Shown here: piece after piece, positions 5,337 through 7,169 of the stretch | Layout: each line of letters starts with the position of its first letter | Numbering within the stretch: position 1 is the stretch's first letter | Assembly (NCBI GenBank): GCA_021805405.1 | Contig: JAJZFK010000362.1 | Coordinates: 1 to 7,169, forward strand | Length of the DNA stretch: 7,169 bases | Source of the DNA: a bacterium | Lineage (GTDB): Bacteria; Armatimonadota; Chthonomonadetes; Chthonomonadales; Chthonomonadaceae | Reading direction: 5' to 3' | The notes under the pieces: model-generated | What the model saw: only the letters and a program-made list of their open reading frames with translations | The model's database searches: none | Told to the model about the DNA's origin: nothing | Translations under genes and position numbers: made by a program

Positions 5337-7169
5337 ATGCAGCGTGGTCAACTCGATTGTCCGCTACAATACGTAAAAGGCATTGGCCCTGGTCTCGCTC
5401 AACCCCTGTCAAAGCTTGGGCTTAAAACACTTGGCGACGTGCTATGGCATATACCACGCCGCTGGGAAGACCGTCGTACCTTCACTAGGGTTTCTAGCAT
5501 AAGGACCAGCGAGCCTGTTACGCTTAGGGGACGAATTCGCGCCGTTTCCACCACTACGACCAAGGGCCGATTAGCAATTACTAAAGCCATTTTTGATGAC
5601 GGCGGCAGTAGTCTTGTTCTGGTTTGGTTCAACCAGCCGTATGTCGAGAAAGCGATGAGTCGGGCTGCTGACCAAAAGGACGAAGTTATTGTTTATGGGC
5701 TTGTAAAGACTGACAATCTCTTTGCTCTTGAGATGAATTCACCGGAATGGGAAATTGCTGGCGAGGACTCCCTCAGCATGAACCGCATTGTGCCAGTTTA
5801 TCCGCTTGCCGAGGGCGTCCGACAGCGTACATTACGCAGACTGGTGATGCAGGCGCTAGAACTGGGCTCAGGCGAGATACCAGAGGTGATACCGCCGCAG
5901 ATCCGGTCGACGTATGGTCTGCAGCCTGCCGCAGAGGCGTTTCGCGCGCTTCACTTTCCCGACGAGTGGCAGCAGCGTGACCTCGGCCGGCGTACCCTGG
6001 CGTTCCAGGAGTTCCTCGTGATTCAGACGTTGGCACATTTCAGGAGGCAGCGCCATACAACGGGTAAACCAGGCATTAAGATGGCTGTTGACCTACCTGC
6101 ATTAACCACAGAACTGCACGAGATAGTTCCGTTTGAACTAACCGGCGCACAGAAACGTGCAATGGGTGAAATTGCTGCAGATATTTGCAGCGGACATGTG
6201 ATGAACCGGTTAATTCAGGGAGACGTGGGAAGCGGCAAGACCATGGTAGCCGTTGCGGCTATCCTGATGGCCGTGCAGAACGGCTGTCAGGCAGCTCTCA
6301 TGGCCCCCACAGAGGTGCTTGCTCAGCAGCACGCATTTGCGCTTCAGCGGCTCTTAGAGCCACTTGGTATACCCATTGCGCTCGCGATGGGCAGTATGGC
6401 GGGTAAAGCTCGTCAAGCCGCGAGAAACGACCTCGCCAGCGGTCAGGCGCGGGTGGGCGTTGGCACCCATGCGCTCATTCAGGATGACACGCAATTTGCC
6501 AAACTTGGCCTGGTGATTATTGATGAACAGCACAGATTTGGAGTACTTCAGCGCCAGGCGCTCAGCCTGAAAGGGGACTCACCGCACGTTCTCGTAATGA
6601 CAGCGACACCCATTCCAAGAACTATTACGCTCACGATGTACGGCGATCTGGACAGCACCATCATCGACGAACTACCGCCCGGGCGGCGGCCCATTGTGAC
6701 TCATTGGCGTACCAACGATACGCGCGAGAGGGTTTATGCTGGCATAAGGCAGATGCTTGACCAGGGAAGGCAGGCCTACGTGGTTTGTTCGCTAGTTGAA
6801 GAGAGTGAAGCACTACAGGCGAAGAGCGCTATTGAGACGCACCTGCACATGCAGAATGAGGTCTTTCCGGAGTATCGTGTTGGGCTTATGCATGGGCAAC
6901 TGAAGCCCGACGACAAAAAAGTAGTAATGGCTAAATTTAAAGCCCACGAACTCGATATTCTGGTTGCTACCACCGTTATTGAGGTGGGAATTGACGTTCC
7001 AAACGCCTCCGTGATGCTGATTGAGGACGCCGACCGGTTTGGGTTAGCGCAGCTCCATCAACTGCGTGGGCGCGTTGGTAGAGGTCAACACTCCTCATAC
7101 TGTATCCTGATGTCCACGCCAAAATCGATAGACGGCAGGGCGAGAATGGAGATCATGACGAACACTTCG
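5337..7169 (+). CDS. recG: ATP-dependent DNA helicase RecG (partial, C-terminus off the right edge)
   Basis: RecG binds stalled forks and branched DNA in the cytoplasm and drives fork regression and Holliday-junction migration. The 611 codons shown contain an N-terminal wedge region: VKGIGPGLAQPLSKLGLKT (13-31), WHIPRRWEDRR (37-47) and an OB-fold around 58-135. The helicase motifs follow: LTGAQKRA (268-275), Walker A GDVGSGKT (295-302), MAPTEVLAQQH (322-332), GTHALIQ (376-382), DEQHRFG (396-402), TATPIPRT (422-429), MHGQL (518-522), TTVIEVGIDVPNA (545-557) and QLHQLRGRVGRG (572-583). All are as expected for RecG rather than PriA or Mfd. Full-length RecG is about 680-700 residues, so roughly 80-100 residues, including the TAG motif region, are missing. 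I chose ATG 5337; TTG 5334 and ATG 5316 are in-frame alternatives. The gene diverges from the vWA operon and has its own strong promoter. Confidence 0.97.
   Translation, partial: MQRGQLDCPLQYVKGIGPGLAQPLSKLGLKTLGDVLWHIPRRWEDRRTFTRVSSIRTSEPVTLRGRIRAVSTTTTKGRLAITKAIFDDGGSSLVLVWFNQPYVEKAMSRAADQKDEVIVYGLVKTDNLFALEMNSPEWEIAGEDSLSMNRIVPVYPLAEGVRQRTLRRLVMQALELGSGEIPEVIPPQIRSTYGLQPAAEAFRALHFPDEWQQRDLGRRTLAFQEFLVIQTLAHFRRQRHTTGKPGIKMAVDLPALTTELHEIVPFELTGAQKRAMGEIAADICSGHVMNRLIQGDVGSGKTMVAVAAILMAVQNGCQAALMAPTEVLAQQHAFALQRLLEPLGIPIALAMGSMAGKARQAARNDLASGQARVGVGTHALIQDDTQFAKLGLVIIDEQHRFGVLQRQALSLKGDSPHVLVMTATPIPRTITLTMYGDLDSTIIDELPPGRRPIVTHWRTNDTRERVYAGIRQMLDQGRQAYVVCSLVEESEALQAKSAIETHLHMQNEVFPEYRVGLMHGQLKPDDKKVVMAKFKAHELDILVATTVIEVGIDVPNASVMLIEDADRFGLAQLHQLRGRVGRGQHSSYCILMSTPKSIDGRARMEIMTNTS

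Noticed and set aside
5773..6036. Minus-strand open frames inside recG.
   Set aside because: They are shadows of the recG frame, which carries conserved RecG sequence through this stretch.
1..7169. Possible CRISPR array, insertion sequence, tRNA or defence system.
   Set aside because: I saw no spaced direct repeats, terminal inverted repeats, transposase, tRNA-like T-arm or known defence gene. MoxR-vWA pairs also occur in some defence settings, but nothing else here points to that.

Overview
The window is a gene-dense piece of a bacterial chromosome with roughly balanced GC content. It has two divergent transcription units separated by about 410 bp of non-coding DNA. No mobile element, CRISPR array, tRNA or rRNA is visible. 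The gene set fits the Planctomycetota / Verrucomicrobiota / Armatimonadota type of bacterium: a MoxR ATPase, a DUF58 protein and a BatA-type double-transmembrane vWA protein, preceded by an exported squalene-cyclase-fold repeat protein. This is an inference from gene content and recalled family resemblance; I cannot name the phylum from sequence alone.

Left part (1-4923, all minus strand): a compact four-gene operon read right to left. Gene 1 (4923-3793) is a predicted exported protein with prenyltransferase/squalene-oxidase (alpha/alpha toroid) repeats. Gene 2 (3772-2744) is a MoxR-family AAA+ ATPase with all core motifs intact. Gene 3 (2747-1818) is a DUF58 protein with a complete MIDAS-type vWA motif; it overlaps moxR by an ATGA junction. 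Gene 4 starts with GTG at 1813, four bases after the stop of gene 3, and runs off the left edge. It is a large BatA-like protein with two N-terminal membrane helices, a vWA domain and a later region resembling a class-I glutamine-amidotransferase fold. The spacings (20 nt, 4-nt overlap, 4 nt) argue for one co-translated unit. MoxR ATPases usually act as chaperone-like partners of vWA proteins, so the likely unit is one ATPase, one soluble vWA partner, one membrane vWA protein and one exported toroid protein, acting at the cell envelope. Its actual task is unknown.

Middle (4924-5336): a divergent regulatory region. The recG side has a near-consensus sigma70 promoter (TTGACA, 18 bp, TACAAT). 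Just upstream of it is a 7-bp perfect inverted repeat. The operon side has only a weak promoter candidate, next to two short adjoining palindromes.

Right part (5337-7169, plus strand): recG, the ATP-dependent branched-DNA helicase. It is intact from its start and cut by the right edge after 611 codons, so roughly the last 80-100 residues are missing. It is a housekeeping replication-repair gene and probably unrelated in function to the operon.
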